NCBI RefSeq assembly: GCF_900177425.1
Contig: NZ_LT840184.1
Location: forward strand, 2,442,010-2,506,009
DNA from: Paenibacillus uliginis N3/975
GTDB taxonomy: Bacteria > Bacillota > Bacilli > Paenibacillales > Paenibacillaceae
DNA: 64,000 nucleotides
Direction of reading: 5' to 3'
Part shown: positions 8,235 through 16,095 of the stretch, piece after piece
Layout of the letters: every line of letters begins with the position of its first letter
Numbering within the stretch: position 1 is the stretch's first letter
The notes under the pieces: model-generated
The model's database searches: none
Seen by the model: only the letters and a program-made list of their open reading frames with translations
Told to the model about the DNA's origin: nothing
Made by a program: the position numbers and the translations under genes

Positions 8235-9104
8235 CTAAAAAAACACTTCCAACCTTTTCATGAATGTTAATGCAGCTCGGTTTAAATATTTATCATTACG
8301 ATAAATAATCTCCAATTCTCTGATGGGGGAATACTCAATTGGAATGGCACGAATATTTGGTGACTTGAGAATTTCATTCAATTGGCTTGGTTGAATGGTA
8401 GCTCCAATGCCTTCTTTAACCAGTTGAAACAAGGAAGTGGCAGAGCCCGTTTCCATTACGGTGTGGATCGTAATTTTTTGCTCTTTACACCAGTCATCAA
8501 TTAAATCTCGCCCATAAAAACCCTTAGGGTACATAACTAAAGGTATATTCGTCAAATCTTCAGGTGAAATAATTTCCCTCATCGCTAAGTCATGTTCATT
8601 ATCTACATAAAGACTATACGTTTCCGTATAAAAGGGGATGTGATTAAGACGTGGATCATCTTGAATTGCTAAACCAACGCCAATATCTACTTCATTGCTT
8701 AACACTTTATTCAAAATATCTATGGATGGAATCATTTTAACTTTGGTATTAGGTAAATCCTTGTGGAAATCGATGAGTAATGATGTTAGTCGATAATCCA
8801 GATCCGAAGGTAATACAGCAATACGCACTTGTCCGGAGTTCAAATTCCTGAGATCGGCGATAGCATTTTTTGCGTTTTCTAATTGTTGAACAATTTGTAA
8901 AGCATAGCCCTCCAGAAGCTCTCCCGCTGCAGTTTTAACTGTCTTTTTGCCAATCCGGTCGAACAAAGGCACGCCTAACTCATCTTCGATCACCCGTATT
9001 TGTTGACTCAATGTTGGTTGTGAAATCCCTAATTTATATGCAGCTTCAGAAAAATGCAATTCATTACATAACATAAGAAAATATTGTAGTTGTCTGATTT
9101 CCAC
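8235..9104 (-). CDS. LysR-family transcriptional regulator
   Basis: 289 residues. Seen: N-terminal winged helix MEIRQLQYFLMLCNELHFSEAA...LGISQPTLSQQIRVIEDELG, typical of LysR residues 1-60, a linker helix, then a two-lobed periplasmic-binding-type effector domain (QVRIAVLPSDLDYRLTSLL, VDIGVGLA, GIGATIQPSQ). Length is standard. Divergent from the VOC-family gene at 9233, with a dyad at 9132-9163 between them. By the usual LysR logic it would control that gene and itself. The inducer is unknown. Confidence 0.9.
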   Translation of the reverse strand: MEIRQLQYFLMLCNELHFSEAAYKLGISQPTLSQQIRVIEDELGVPLFDRIGKKTVKTAAGELLEGYALQIVQQLENAKNAIADLRNLNSGQVRIAVLPSDLDYRLTSLLIDFHKDLPNTKVKMIPSIDILNKVLSNEVDIGVGLAIQDDPRLNHIPFYTETYSLYVDNEHDLAMREIISPEDLTNIPLVMYPKGFYGRDLIDDWCKEQKITIHTVMETGSATSLFQLVKEGIGATIQPSQLNEILKSPNIRAIPIEYSPIRELEIIYRNDKYLNRAALTFMKRLEVFF

Positions 9105-9131
9105 TGAAGAAATCTCCTTTTATCATAGTCT

Positions 9132-9163
9132 AATACTATTACTATAATAGAATATATAGTATT
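9132..9163. promoter_or_regulatory. Dyad between divergent LysR and VOC genes (candidate LysR operator)
   Basis: Perfect 8-bp arms AATACTAT and ATAGTATT, 16 bases apart, in the 128-base divergent intergenic region. AT-rich dyads in this position are typical LysR binding sites. Confidence 0.5.
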
Positions 9164-9232
9164 GATCTATTATATGAGTAAATCTATAATGAGGGCAAGG
9201 ATAGAGAAAGAACAAAGTGGGAGGTACACCGA

Positions 9233-9907
9233 ATGAAATTTTCGAAAGTCTTATTAAGTACTCAACAATTCGAAGCGATTAAGGGATTTTACGGATCTCT
9301 ATTGGGACTGGATGTTCTGGAGGATCAACCGTCCCAGTTATTATTTCAGGCTGGGAGTACAATTCTCGCTTTCCGTAAGGCTTCTTCACAGGATCAACCA
9401 TATTATCATATTGCTTTCACGATTCCTGCAAATAAGTTCTCAGAAGCGAAGCAGTGGGTGAGTGAACGAGGAATCGCATTATTCTCCAAAGATGGTCAAA
9501 ATGAATTCCTATTCGAGAACTGGAATGCATCGGCATTTTACTTCTACGATCCAGACGGCAACCTAATCGAATTCATTGCTCACCATACGCTCAACAATAC
9601 GACAGATGAAGCTTTTGGGTCAAAAAATTTACTATGTATCAGTGAGATCGGCCTTCCTGTCGATAATGTCTCGCAAGTCGTTAAAGAACTAACCGAAACA
9701 TTCCGACTTCGTCTGTGGAGCGGAGATGGCCAGCAATTCGCTGCGCTCGGTGACGCAGAAGGTAGATTAATTGTTGTGGACAAGCACCGGCCCTGGTTTC
9801 CAGACGGCCGCATCCCTGGCGTATTCGACACCAGGGTTTCCATTGAAGGTACCGATTCCGCCCGTGTTGTTCTCCAAAACGGTCTGTACGAATTAAGATC
9901 GACCTGA
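9233..9907 (+). CDS. VOC-superfamily protein (glyoxalase/dioxygenase fold)
   Basis: 224 residues with two VOC half-modules. The first (1-120) has the opening strand KFSKVLLSTQQFEAIKGFYGSLLGLDV, a His in YYHIAFTIP and the closing FYFYDPDGNLIEFI with its metal-ligand Glu. The second (about 130-224) is degenerate: CISEIGLPVDNVSQVVKEL, then AALGDAEGRLIVVD and GRIPGVFDTRVSIEG. This resembles one- or two-domain glyoxalase/bleomycin-resistance/ring-cleavage proteins; substrate not determined. GGGAGG lies 9 bases before the ATG. Divergent LysR gene upstream is the likely regulator. Confidence 0.8.
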   Translation: MKFSKVLLSTQQFEAIKGFYGSLLGLDVLEDQPSQLLFQAGSTILAFRKASSQDQPYYHIAFTIPANKFSEAKQWVSERGIALFSKDGQNEFLFENWNASAFYFYDPDGNLIEFIAHHTLNNTTDEAFGSKNLLCISEIGLPVDNVSQVVKELTETFRLRLWSGDGQQFAALGDAEGRLIVVDKHRPWFPDGRIPGVFDTRVSIEGTDSARVVLQNGLYELRST

Positions 9908-9972
9908 TCCTATTGTCAAATAAAGAAGATAATTGATTCATAATTTACTTTTAATGGATACATCAGGCAATG

Positions 9973-10001
9973 TTGACAATGTACACCAATCTTGATACAG
10001 T
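9973..10001 (+). promoter_or_regulatory. Candidate SigA-type promoter for the cse60-like/L25 unit
   Basis: TTGACA at 9973-9978, 17-base spacer, TACAGT at 9996-10001 (4 of 6 to consensus). Nearest downstream genes are at 10101 and 10347. Confidence 0.4.
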
Positions 10002-10011
10002 ATAAGCAACG

Positions 10012-10043
10012 AGGCATTTCGCTCCCTCACGGGCGAAGTGCCT
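10012..10043 (+). terminator. Hairpin upstream of the cse60-like gene (terminator or leader)
   Basis: AGGCATTTCGC pairs with GCGAAGTGCCT across CTCCCTCACGG. The following T run is short (TTTGTG). It may end the VOC transcript, or, because a candidate promoter lies just upstream, sit in the leader of the next unit. Confidence 0.45.
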
Positions 10044-10100
10044 TTGTGTATAGTTAGAATGAATTTACATTAAATGGTCAAGTGAGAAAGGATGGATGCC

Positions 10101-10307
10101 ATGATTCAGGTGAAAGAGTTTCTAGATAGGGGTTCTGTAACGGCGGAGAAGAAAGCGAACGAATTTCTGGCAACGTTACAGGACGAGCAAGTGATTGACA
10201 TTAAGTATTTCGCGGGATATCGCTCGAATCGCGATACGTCCGAGCAACTAAGCAGCATTCTGGTCGTGTACCGGACGAATGATCATACGGGGATGCATGA
10301 ACCCTAG
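10101..10307 (+). CDS. Cse60-like sporulation-associated small protein
   Basis: 68 residues from the second ATG, 9 bases after AAAGGA; the upstream in-frame ATG at 10092 is too close to that site. The protein begins MIQVKEFLD, has a helix with KKANEFLATL, then QVIDIKYFAGY and a closing strand SSILVVYRTN. This order matches the Cse60 family, whose B. subtilis member is made in the mother cell under SigE. Biochemical role unknown. Followed 39 bases later by the L25 gene on the same strand. Confidence 0.6.
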   Translation: MIQVKEFLDRGSVTAEKKANEFLATLQDEQVIDIKYFAGYRSNRDTSEQLSSILVVYRTNDHTGMHEP

Positions 10308-10346
10308 TGACGACTAATTATGATAACCTAGAAGGAGTATGTTGAT

Positions 10347-10655
10347 ATGACACATCATTTAGAAGCGCTTACAAGAATGAATGAGAAACGTTCCGATTTG
10401 CGGAATCTGCGTAAAGAGGGCAGACTGCCTTGCAATCTGCTCGGGAAGAAGGGGACCATTGGTATGGTTCATGTAAACGCACGGGAATTCTCGCTATTGA
10501 TGCGGGACGGATTAACCAAGACATTAGAGTTGTCGATTGACGGAGGGACGTCCGTATCTGTTGAACTGAAAGAAATCCAACGCAATCCGGTAACAAAAGA
10601 TATAATCCATGTTGACATGCTGATCGCAGGCGGAACTGCCGCTGCCGGTGCATAG
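10347..10655 (+). CDS. rplY: Short-form ribosomal protein L25 (Ctc/5S rRNA-binding family)
   Basis: 102 residues. Seen: RSDLRNLRKEGRLPCNLLGKKG near the N-terminus, the RNA-binding hallmark of L25/TL5/Ctc, followed by VHVNAREFSLLMRDG, LELSIDGG and KEIQRNPVTKDIIHVDM, the closing L25 strand. Most Bacillales Ctc proteins are about 200 residues with an added TL5 C-terminal domain. This one stops after the L25 domain, with only a short GGTAAAGA tail, like the roughly 94-residue E. coli protein. GAAGGAG lies 9 bases before the ATG. It would bind 5S rRNA in the large subunit; a second, full-length copy elsewhere is likely but not visible here. Confidence 0.88.
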   Translation: MTHHLEALTRMNEKRSDLRNLRKEGRLPCNLLGKKGTIGMVHVNAREFSLLMRDGLTKTLELSIDGGTSVSVELKEIQRNPVTKDIIHVDMLIAGGTAAAGA

Positions 10656-10691
10656 AGCCATTATACGAATGATGAACTTTATAAACATATG

Positions 10692-10741
10692 AAAATAACC
10701 CCCGGGCTATTCAATCGAATGGCTTTGGGGGTTATTTTTAT
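10692..10741 (+). terminator. Intrinsic terminator after L25
   Basis: AAAATAACCCCC pairs with GGGGGTTATTTTT around an inner hairpin. The A-rich 5' arm makes it bidirectional. Confidence 0.85.
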
Positions 10742-10873
10742 CTCTTTCAAAGTGGATGGTATACAAAATTGAAAATTGGATGGTTACGATTGGTATTGTA
10801 GCCAGTATTATTTGATTGATATGGCTTCTTGAAGTCACTTGATAAGGAATGTTCATTGAAAGGAAAGATCACC

Positions 10874-12355
10874 ATGAACCAACATAGAACTCCATTGTTT
10901 GACGCTTTAGTACAACATGCAATGAGCGACCCTTTGCCTTTTCATATACCCGGTCATAAAAAAGGTAAAGGGATGGATCCGCAATTCCGATCCTATATGG
11001 GTGACAATGCTCTAGCCATTGATCTAATCAATATTGTCCCACTCGATGATCTTCATCAACCGTCAGGGGTTATTTTGGAAGCGGAGCGCCTCGCGGCTGA
11101 AGCTTTTGGCGCAGACTATACGTTGTTTTCCGTACAAGGGACCACTGGGGCAATTATGACAATGATCATGTCTGTTTGTGCGCCAGGTGACAAGATTATC
11201 GTGCCTCGCAATGCCCACAAATCCATTTTGTCGGCCATTATTTTTGCTGGAGCGATTCCGGTATGGGTAACGCCTGAGCGAGATCACAAGTTAGGGATCG
11301 AGCATGGAGTGTTGAAAGAATCGATCCAGCAAGCGATAGAGCAGAACCCAGGTGTGAAAGCGGTTCTACTCATAAACCCAACCTACTATGGAACGAGCGT
11401 GGACTTGACCGAGATGGTCGAGTTCGTTCACGGCTATGGGATACCGGTTCTGGTGGATGAAGCACATGGAACACTTATTCACTTTCATGAGAATCTGCCT
11501 GTGTCGGCTATGCAAGCGGGCGCAGATATGGCGGCAACCAGTGTCCATAAACTTGGAGGGTCATTGACTCAGAGTTCGATCCTCAATGTGAAGGGCAAAT
11601 TGGTAAATATAGAACGGATTCGCACTCTTATGAGTATGTTGACAACCACTTCAACCTCGTATATCCTTCTAGCCTCCCTGGATACTGCTAGACGGCATTT
11701 AGCTATAAATGGGCGACTGCTTGCGGAGAACGCTATTAATTTAGCGAATCAAGCCAGAAGTCACATCAATGTCTTTCCTGGGCTTTACTGCTATGGCGAA
11801 GAAATACTCGACCTGAAAGGTGTATACAATTATGATCCAACGAAGCTGTGCGTTCATGTTGGACAACTTGGCATTACGGGATATGAGGCGGAACTGTGGC
11901 TACGTGAGCAATATAACATCGAGGTAGAGCTAAGCGATCTGTCGAACATTTTGTGTCTCATCACGCTTGGGGACACCGAACATGAAGTTAAGCAGCTTAT
12001 ACTCGCTTTGAAACACATGGATGATACGTTCAGGAAAAAAGAGAGTGCAGTTGCTCTTACGCCTGCCACCATTCCTGATGCTTCACCATTTTTAATGTCA
12101 CCAAGAGATGCTTTCTATGCAGATACAGAAACCGTTTTATTTGAACAATCATCGGGGCGGATCATCGCTGAGTCCATCTATGTTTATCCCCCGGGTATTC
12201 CAATTCTTATGCCTGGACAGATTATATCCCAGGATGTTGTTGACTATATTATACGGCATGTAGAGGCAGGACTACCGATTAAAGGACCTGAGGATTCAAC
12301 AACAAAAGAGGTTAAGGTTGTTGTTGAGTTGCATAAGAATAGACATACGAACTAA
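10874..12355 (+). CDS. speA: Arginine decarboxylase (PLP-dependent, Orn/Lys/Arg decarboxylase class)
   Basis: Converts arginine to agmatine, the first step of polyamine synthesis in Bacillus. The 493-residue protein has FHIPGHKKGKGMDP near residue 24, DNALAIDLINI, FGADYTLFSVQGTTGAIM, the cofactor-site VDEAHG and the Schiff-base Lys in TSVHKLGGSLTQSS, plus the C-terminal domain with PRDAFYA and YPPGIPI. Order and length agree closely with B. subtilis SpeA (490 residues), better than with lysine-type members. Start: ATG at 10874, 8 bases after AAAGGAAAG; the frame is open upstream to 10829 without a ribosome site. A small membrane-protein gene follows 30 bases later. Confidence 0.9.
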   Translation: MNQHRTPLFDALVQHAMSDPLPFHIPGHKKGKGMDPQFRSYMGDNALAIDLINIVPLDDLHQPSGVILEAERLAAEAFGADYTLFSVQGTTGAIMTMIMSVCAPGDKIIVPRNAHKSILSAIIFAGAIPVWVTPERDHKLGIEHGVLKESIQQAIEQNPGVKAVLLINPTYYGTSVDLTEMVEFVHGYGIPVLVDEAHGTLIHFHENLPVSAMQAGADMAATSVHKLGGSLTQSSILNVKGKLVNIERIRTLMSMLTTTSTSYILLASLDTARRHLAINGRLLAENAINLANQARSHINVFPGLYCYGEEILDLKGVYNYDPTKLCVHVGQLGITGYEAELWLREQYNIEVELSDLSNILCLITLGDTEHEVKQLILALKHMDDTFRKKESAVALTPATIPDASPFLMSPRDAFYADTETVLFEQSSGRIIAESIYVYPPGIPILMPGQIISQDVVDYIIRHVEAGLPIKGPEDSTTKEVKVVVELHKNRHTN

Positions 12356-12385
12356 AAGATTACCTTTAAAAAGGGGTTGATAGCG

Positions 12386-12580
12386 ATGGTCATGTACATT
12401 ATCGTCATTACATTGGCATTAATCGGGGGAGTTTCAACATTACTTGTCGGTCACTCTCAAGAGAATAAGAAAGCAAACCCCAATTATGAACGTAAAACTA
12501 GAGCGAATGTCACAAAATTAACCTTAATTTATGTGTTTTCATTGATTGCATTTATTGTGATTTGGATGATATTTAAGTAA
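12386..12580 (+). CDS. Small two-helix membrane protein of unknown function
   Basis: 64 residues. An N-terminal membrane helix (about 3-22, MYIIVITLALIGGVSTLLVG), a charged loop (SQENKKANPNYERKTRANVTK) and a C-terminal helix (about 43-62). ATG at 12386 lies about 9 bases after AAAAGGGG. It follows speA by 30 bases and is probably co-transcribed. I do not recognise the family. Confidence 0.6.
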   Translation: MVMYIIVITLALIGGVSTLLVGHSQENKKANPNYERKTRANVTKLTLIYVFSLIAFIVIWMIFK

Positions 12581-12648
12581 AACAGGTTATCGTGCCGTTA
12601 CTCCCTCGGTAAAGAAGTGGAGTGACACTCAGATAACAGACCATCTCG

Positions 12649-12699
12649 GCCCCATTGGAATATCTGTTCAGAGGAACAGATATTCCAATGGGGCTTTTT
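12649..12699 (+). terminator. Long intrinsic terminator (CCATTGGAAT family, copy 1)
   Basis: CCCCATTGGAATATCTGTTC pairs perfectly with its complement across AGAG, then GCTTTTTG. Its outer arm recurs in the hairpin at 13849. Confidence 0.92.
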
Positions 12700-12804
12700 G
12701 TTGTTTTCAAAGCTCTGGAAATCATCTAAATCGGCATGAATTCGTGTCACATTTACGAGCTAGTCGATTGTTATATAGATATAACATTAGAATGGAGTGA
12801 GAAG

Positions 12805-13791
12805 ATGTACTTATTAAACAAACACACGTTCAAAAAAACTATTGCCGTGACCGCTGCTTCAGCAATGCTAGGTCTTGGAATCTTAGGGACAAGCCATGTT
12901 CTCGCCTCTCCGGCAGCTGCGGCTTCAACGAGTCAATCCAGCAGTAGCTTATTCTCCCGTTCCGAAGAGAAAGGGCTTCAGAAGGCGGCTGAACAGGGGT
13001 TGACAAAGAAAGTGAATTACAGCGCTACTCATGGGGGAGTGACGTTAAAAGCCGTCGAATATTTTTACGACGGGACGCGTGTCAACGTGTTGCTGCAGCG
13101 GGAAGGGGCCAAATTCCCGTTACCCATGACCGCCGAAATTCCAGGGATCCGTGAAGGTGTCGTGATCGGGGACGTCAAGGAAAAGGGAATTTACGTGGGT
13201 TCGGACTTTTTATACAATGGTAAAAAACTGACAAATATTGGATTTAACAGTGTTAATTTCGGGCCAAATGACGATTCCATGTTTTTGGAATTCAACGATG
13301 CGATCCGTAAAGCAAACAGGCCCGCTTCCCCGGACAAGTTCAATTTGACGCTTAAGGTTGGATTATCCGGAGTCAAAGAAGTCTTTGAACTTACTTTTCC
13401 CGTCGTCAAAACTACGGGAAAAAGCAATAATATCGTTATGAGGCCGGCTGCTAAAAAAAGCTTCGGCTCTTTCAGCTACCAAGTTACCCGGCTAGAGGTA
13501 ACACCGTTTACGAATCGTCTGGAGTTGAACAGTAACGGGAAATACAAAGGGGCGGAAGTATATTATGACCTTGCGGATGATAAGGGGAAACTGTCCAAAT
13601 CTTTGATGCCATTACCTCATGCTTACTATGATTCGACTTACAGCCAATTTTCACAAATACCTGCATCCATGACCATAAAGCCATATATACTAACCAAAAA
13701 TAAAGATGGAGCGTTGGAAATGGACGACCAAGGCCATCCGAAAAAAACGTATATTAAAGAACTTGAAATGAAAATTCAAATCAAAAAATAG
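12805..13791 (+). CDS. Exported DUF4179/DUF5643-like protein
   Basis: 328 residues from the ATG preceded by GGAGTGAG; the open frame upstream to 12736 has no ribosome site. An N-terminal hydrophobic segment (KKTIAVTAASAMLGLGILG, then VLASPAAAA) looks like a signal peptide with Ala-rich cleavage near 43. Residues about 60-190 (KKVNYSATHGGVTLKAVEYFYDGTRVNVLL) resemble DUF4179, often the extracellular part of anti-sigma-like proteins. The C-terminal 110 residues (SFGSFSYQVTRLEVTPFTNRL, ending in a KKTY strand) resemble DUF5643. No anti-sigma zinc domain and no sigma factor gene nearby. Monocistronic, bracketed by two related terminators. Confidence 0.65.
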   Translation: MYLLNKHTFKKTIAVTAASAMLGLGILGTSHVLASPAAAASTSQSSSSLFSRSEEKGLQKAAEQGLTKKVNYSATHGGVTLKAVEYFYDGTRVNVLLQREGAKFPLPMTAEIPGIREGVVIGDVKEKGIYVGSDFLYNGKKLTNIGFNSVNFGPNDDSMFLEFNDAIRKANRPASPDKFNLTLKVGLSGVKEVFELTFPVVKTTGKSNNIVMRPAAKKSFGSFSYQVTRLEVTPFTNRLELNSNGKYKGAEVYYDLADDKGKLSKSLMPLPHAYYDSTYSQFSQIPASMTIKPYILTKNKDGALEMDDQGHPKKTYIKELEMKIQIKK

Positions 13792-13848
13792 ACATGCGGA
13801 AAGACTAGCCGTCATGTAAAAAGATATTGAGGACCTGGATGTACTTCA

Positions 13849-13898
13849 GACCCATTGGAATGCCTTATCAAACCGGCATTCCAATGGGTCTATTTTTA
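13849..13898 (+). terminator. Intrinsic terminator (CCATTGGAAT family, copy 2)
   Basis: AGACCCATTGGAATGCC pairs with GGCATTCCAATGGGTCT across TTATCAAACC, then ATTTTTATT. Confidence 0.9.
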
Positions 13899-13928
13899 TT
13901 GCATAAACCGTTTAATTCTGTATTTCCA

Positions 13929-13936
13929 CCCCCCCC
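13929..13936 (+). repeat. Run of eight C upstream of ctaA
   Basis: Homopolymer 123 bases before the ctaA start, between the preceding terminator and ctaA. Confidence 0.9.
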
Positions 13937-14059
13937 CTTTAAATAGAAATGTGTCCAACGGATGGGGACTCAAATTAATAATTGGAGGGTCACGATTGTA
14001 GTGTAAGTCATTATATTCGTTGAGGGTGACTTATAAAACAGACATAAGAGGTGATTCAT

Positions 14060-14980
14060 TTGTTTTCGTTCCGTTATCGACTACTGACGTGGTCCTCATT
14101 TATCGGTATGTTCTTCGTATTACTTGCTGGAGCGATAGTAACCAAAACGGGATCAGGCCGAGGTTGTGGTGACGATTGGCCATTATGTAATGGCAAATTT
14201 GTCCCCGCCTATACGCTGGAATCCATGATCGAATATTCTCACCGCATGATAACAGGTGTAGTGGGACTGCTGGTTCTTGCAACCTTCATTGCGACATGGC
14301 GTTATTACAAGTCGCATAAGGAAGCGTTGTACTATGCCGGAGGAACACTGTTTTTTACAATTATTCAAGCTTTAATGGGAGCAGCCGCTGTCATGTGGCC
14401 GCAACAGCCTGCTGTAATGGCCCTCCATTTCGGCATCGCTCTGCTTGCAGTTGCCAGCAGCATGCTTCTAGTCGTATGGATGTATCAGATGCAAAAAGAA
14501 AAAGTGAGCTATCGTGCGGTTCCTATTCCAACCCATATTAGAGTCATCGTATGGGGAACATGGGTGCATAGCTGTATCGTCATATATCTTGGCGCGTACA
14601 TTCGTCATACCGAGTCGGATGCTGGGTGTATGGGGTGGCCGTTGTGCAATGGACAAGTCATTCCTTATATGTACGGCGCGTCAGGGATCGTATTCATTCA
14701 TCGGGTAGCAGCTGCGCTTCTATTGGTTTTGGCCATTATTCTGTTTATTCTTGTTCGGCGGCACGAAGCGAAGAGTGATCACTCAGAGCTTACATTCTCG
14801 ACAACCGGCCTGCTTGTTTTTGTGACGGCACAGATTTTCAGTGGAGCATGGCTCACATTCGTAATGAATGATCCAGACGCATATCTGTTTGCCAGTCTCG
14901 TTCATAATGTTTTGGCCACCTTCTTGTTCAGTATACTGACTACTTTGTCCATTCGGTCGTGCAAGAGGAGACACTTGTAA
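14060..14980 (+). CDS. ctaA: Heme A synthase
   Basis: Oxidises the C8 methyl of heme O to give heme A for the aa3 oxidase. A roughly 306-residue polytopic membrane protein with two four-helix halves. Seen: GAIVTKTGSGRGCGDDWPLCNGKFVP (the Cys pair loop and first-half signature), EYSHRMITG with a heme-ligand His, MALHFG, then the second-half RHTESDAGCMGWPLCNGQVIP, FIHRVAAALL and LVHNVLATF. Length equals Bacillus CtaA. I prefer TTG at 14060, 6 bases after AAGAGGTG; GTG at 14051 falls inside that site. It heads the oxidase cluster 165 bases before qoxA. An inverted repeat TAAGTCA/TGACTTA (14004-14033) lies just upstream. Confidence 0.95.
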   Translation: MFSFRYRLLTWSSFIGMFFVLLAGAIVTKTGSGRGCGDDWPLCNGKFVPAYTLESMIEYSHRMITGVVGLLVLATFIATWRYYKSHKEALYYAGGTLFFTIIQALMGAAAVMWPQQPAVMALHFGIALLAVASSMLLVVWMYQMQKEKVSYRAVPIPTHIRVIVWGTWVHSCIVIYLGAYIRHTESDAGCMGWPLCNGQVIPYMYGASGIVFIHRVAAALLLVLAIILFILVRRHEAKSDHSELTFSTTGLLVFVTAQIFSGAWLTFVMNDPDAYLFASLVHNVLATFLFSILTTLSIRSCKRRHL

Positions 14981-15144
14981 ATCGAAGTGTTCAAGAAAAC
15001 GGAATATCAATCGCCTTCTTTGTGACATTTGTTACAGAAAGTTGAACATGGACTGTTCTTATTTCTGAAAGAGCGGCTGGTGACACTCCACCTGTTCTCT
15101 TATACAGTAATTCAGGAATAGCAAGTGGAATGGAGCTGAAGGAA

Positions 15145-16059
15145 ATGAAGCGATCTAAAGCGCTGCGATACATGATGTTGTTTGTCATGTCGATCATGAC
15201 GGTGCTAGCAACAACCGGATGTGCAGAAAAGATCATTGTATTGAATCCCAAGGGGCCTATTGCAGAGCAGCAGCGAGATTTGATGGTGATTACACTCTTG
15301 CTGTGCAGTATTGTAATTGTTCCTGTACTCATCCTTACTGCGTTTATTATCTGGCGATACCGTGACAAAAAGGGAAGAAAGGCGCGTTATACACCGAATT
15401 GGGAGCACAGCACCAAGCTGGAGCTCATTTGGTGGGGAATACCAATCGTTATTATTTTGGCGTTGGCCGTAATAACCGTAAAAGCTACATATGCATTGGA
15501 ACCCTCAAAGCCGCTGGCTTCAGATAAGAAGCCTTTGACCGTTCAAGTAACTTCCCTCAATTGGAAGTGGTTGTTCCAGTACCCGGAACAGGGGATTGCA
15601 ACGATAAATGAGTTGAAAATTCCGGAGGACGTGCCGGTTCGGTTTGAAATCACCGCCGACTCTCCAATGAACTCGTTTTGGATTCCACAGCTTGGAGGAC
15701 AAATGTATGCCATGTCCGGCATGGCGATGAATCTTCATCTGCAAGCCGATGAGGTGGGGCATTACTGGGGGTCTGGGGCTAATTTCACCGGCACCGAATT
15801 TGCTCAGATGTATTTCGATGTAGAAGCGACCACTCAGGAACAATTCGATCAATGGGTGGATGATGTTAAAACAGGATCACCGAAGCTAACATTGGACGGA
15901 TATAAACAGTTGGTTGAGCCCTCGACTTCAGAAGTTCAGACATTTTCCGAGTTTCCTGAAGGGTTGTTCGAGATGACCGTTACGAAATACGGAGCCTCTC
16001 ACAACCATGGGTTGTCGTCGAAAGAGGCTCAAAAAATCAAGCCAGATGAAGCAAAGTAG
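15145..16059 (+). CDS. qoxA: Menaquinol oxidase (aa3-600 type) subunit II
   Basis: Lipoprotein subunit that takes electrons from menaquinol. Seen: signal peptide with lipobox LATTGC, two transmembrane helices (about 40-62 and 88-108 in the mature region), then a cupredoxin domain with SLNWKWLFQYPEQGIA and MNSFWIPQLGGQMYAM. The position where cytochrome c oxidases carry the CuA ligands (CxxxC...H) reads GANFTGTEFAQMYFDV, so CuA is absent and this is a quinol oxidase. I choose ATG 15145, 9 bases after GGAG; ATG 15130 has almost no spacing to a ribosome site. First gene of qoxABCD. Confidence 0.93.
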   Translation: MKRSKALRYMMLFVMSIMTVLATTGCAEKIIVLNPKGPIAEQQRDLMVITLLLCSIVIVPVLILTAFIIWRYRDKKGRKARYTPNWEHSTKLELIWWGIPIVIILALAVITVKATYALEPSKPLASDKKPLTVQVTSLNWKWLFQYPEQGIATINELKIPEDVPVRFEITADSPMNSFWIPQLGGQMYAMSGMAMNLHLQADEVGHYWGSGANFTGTEFAQMYFDVEATTQEQFDQWVDDVKTGSPKLTLDGYKQLVEPSTSEVQTFSEFPEGLFEMTVTKYGASHNHGLSSKEAQKIKPDEAK

Positions 16060-16095
16060 GTATATTTGGATCATGAAGTAAGGAGAGATTTATCC

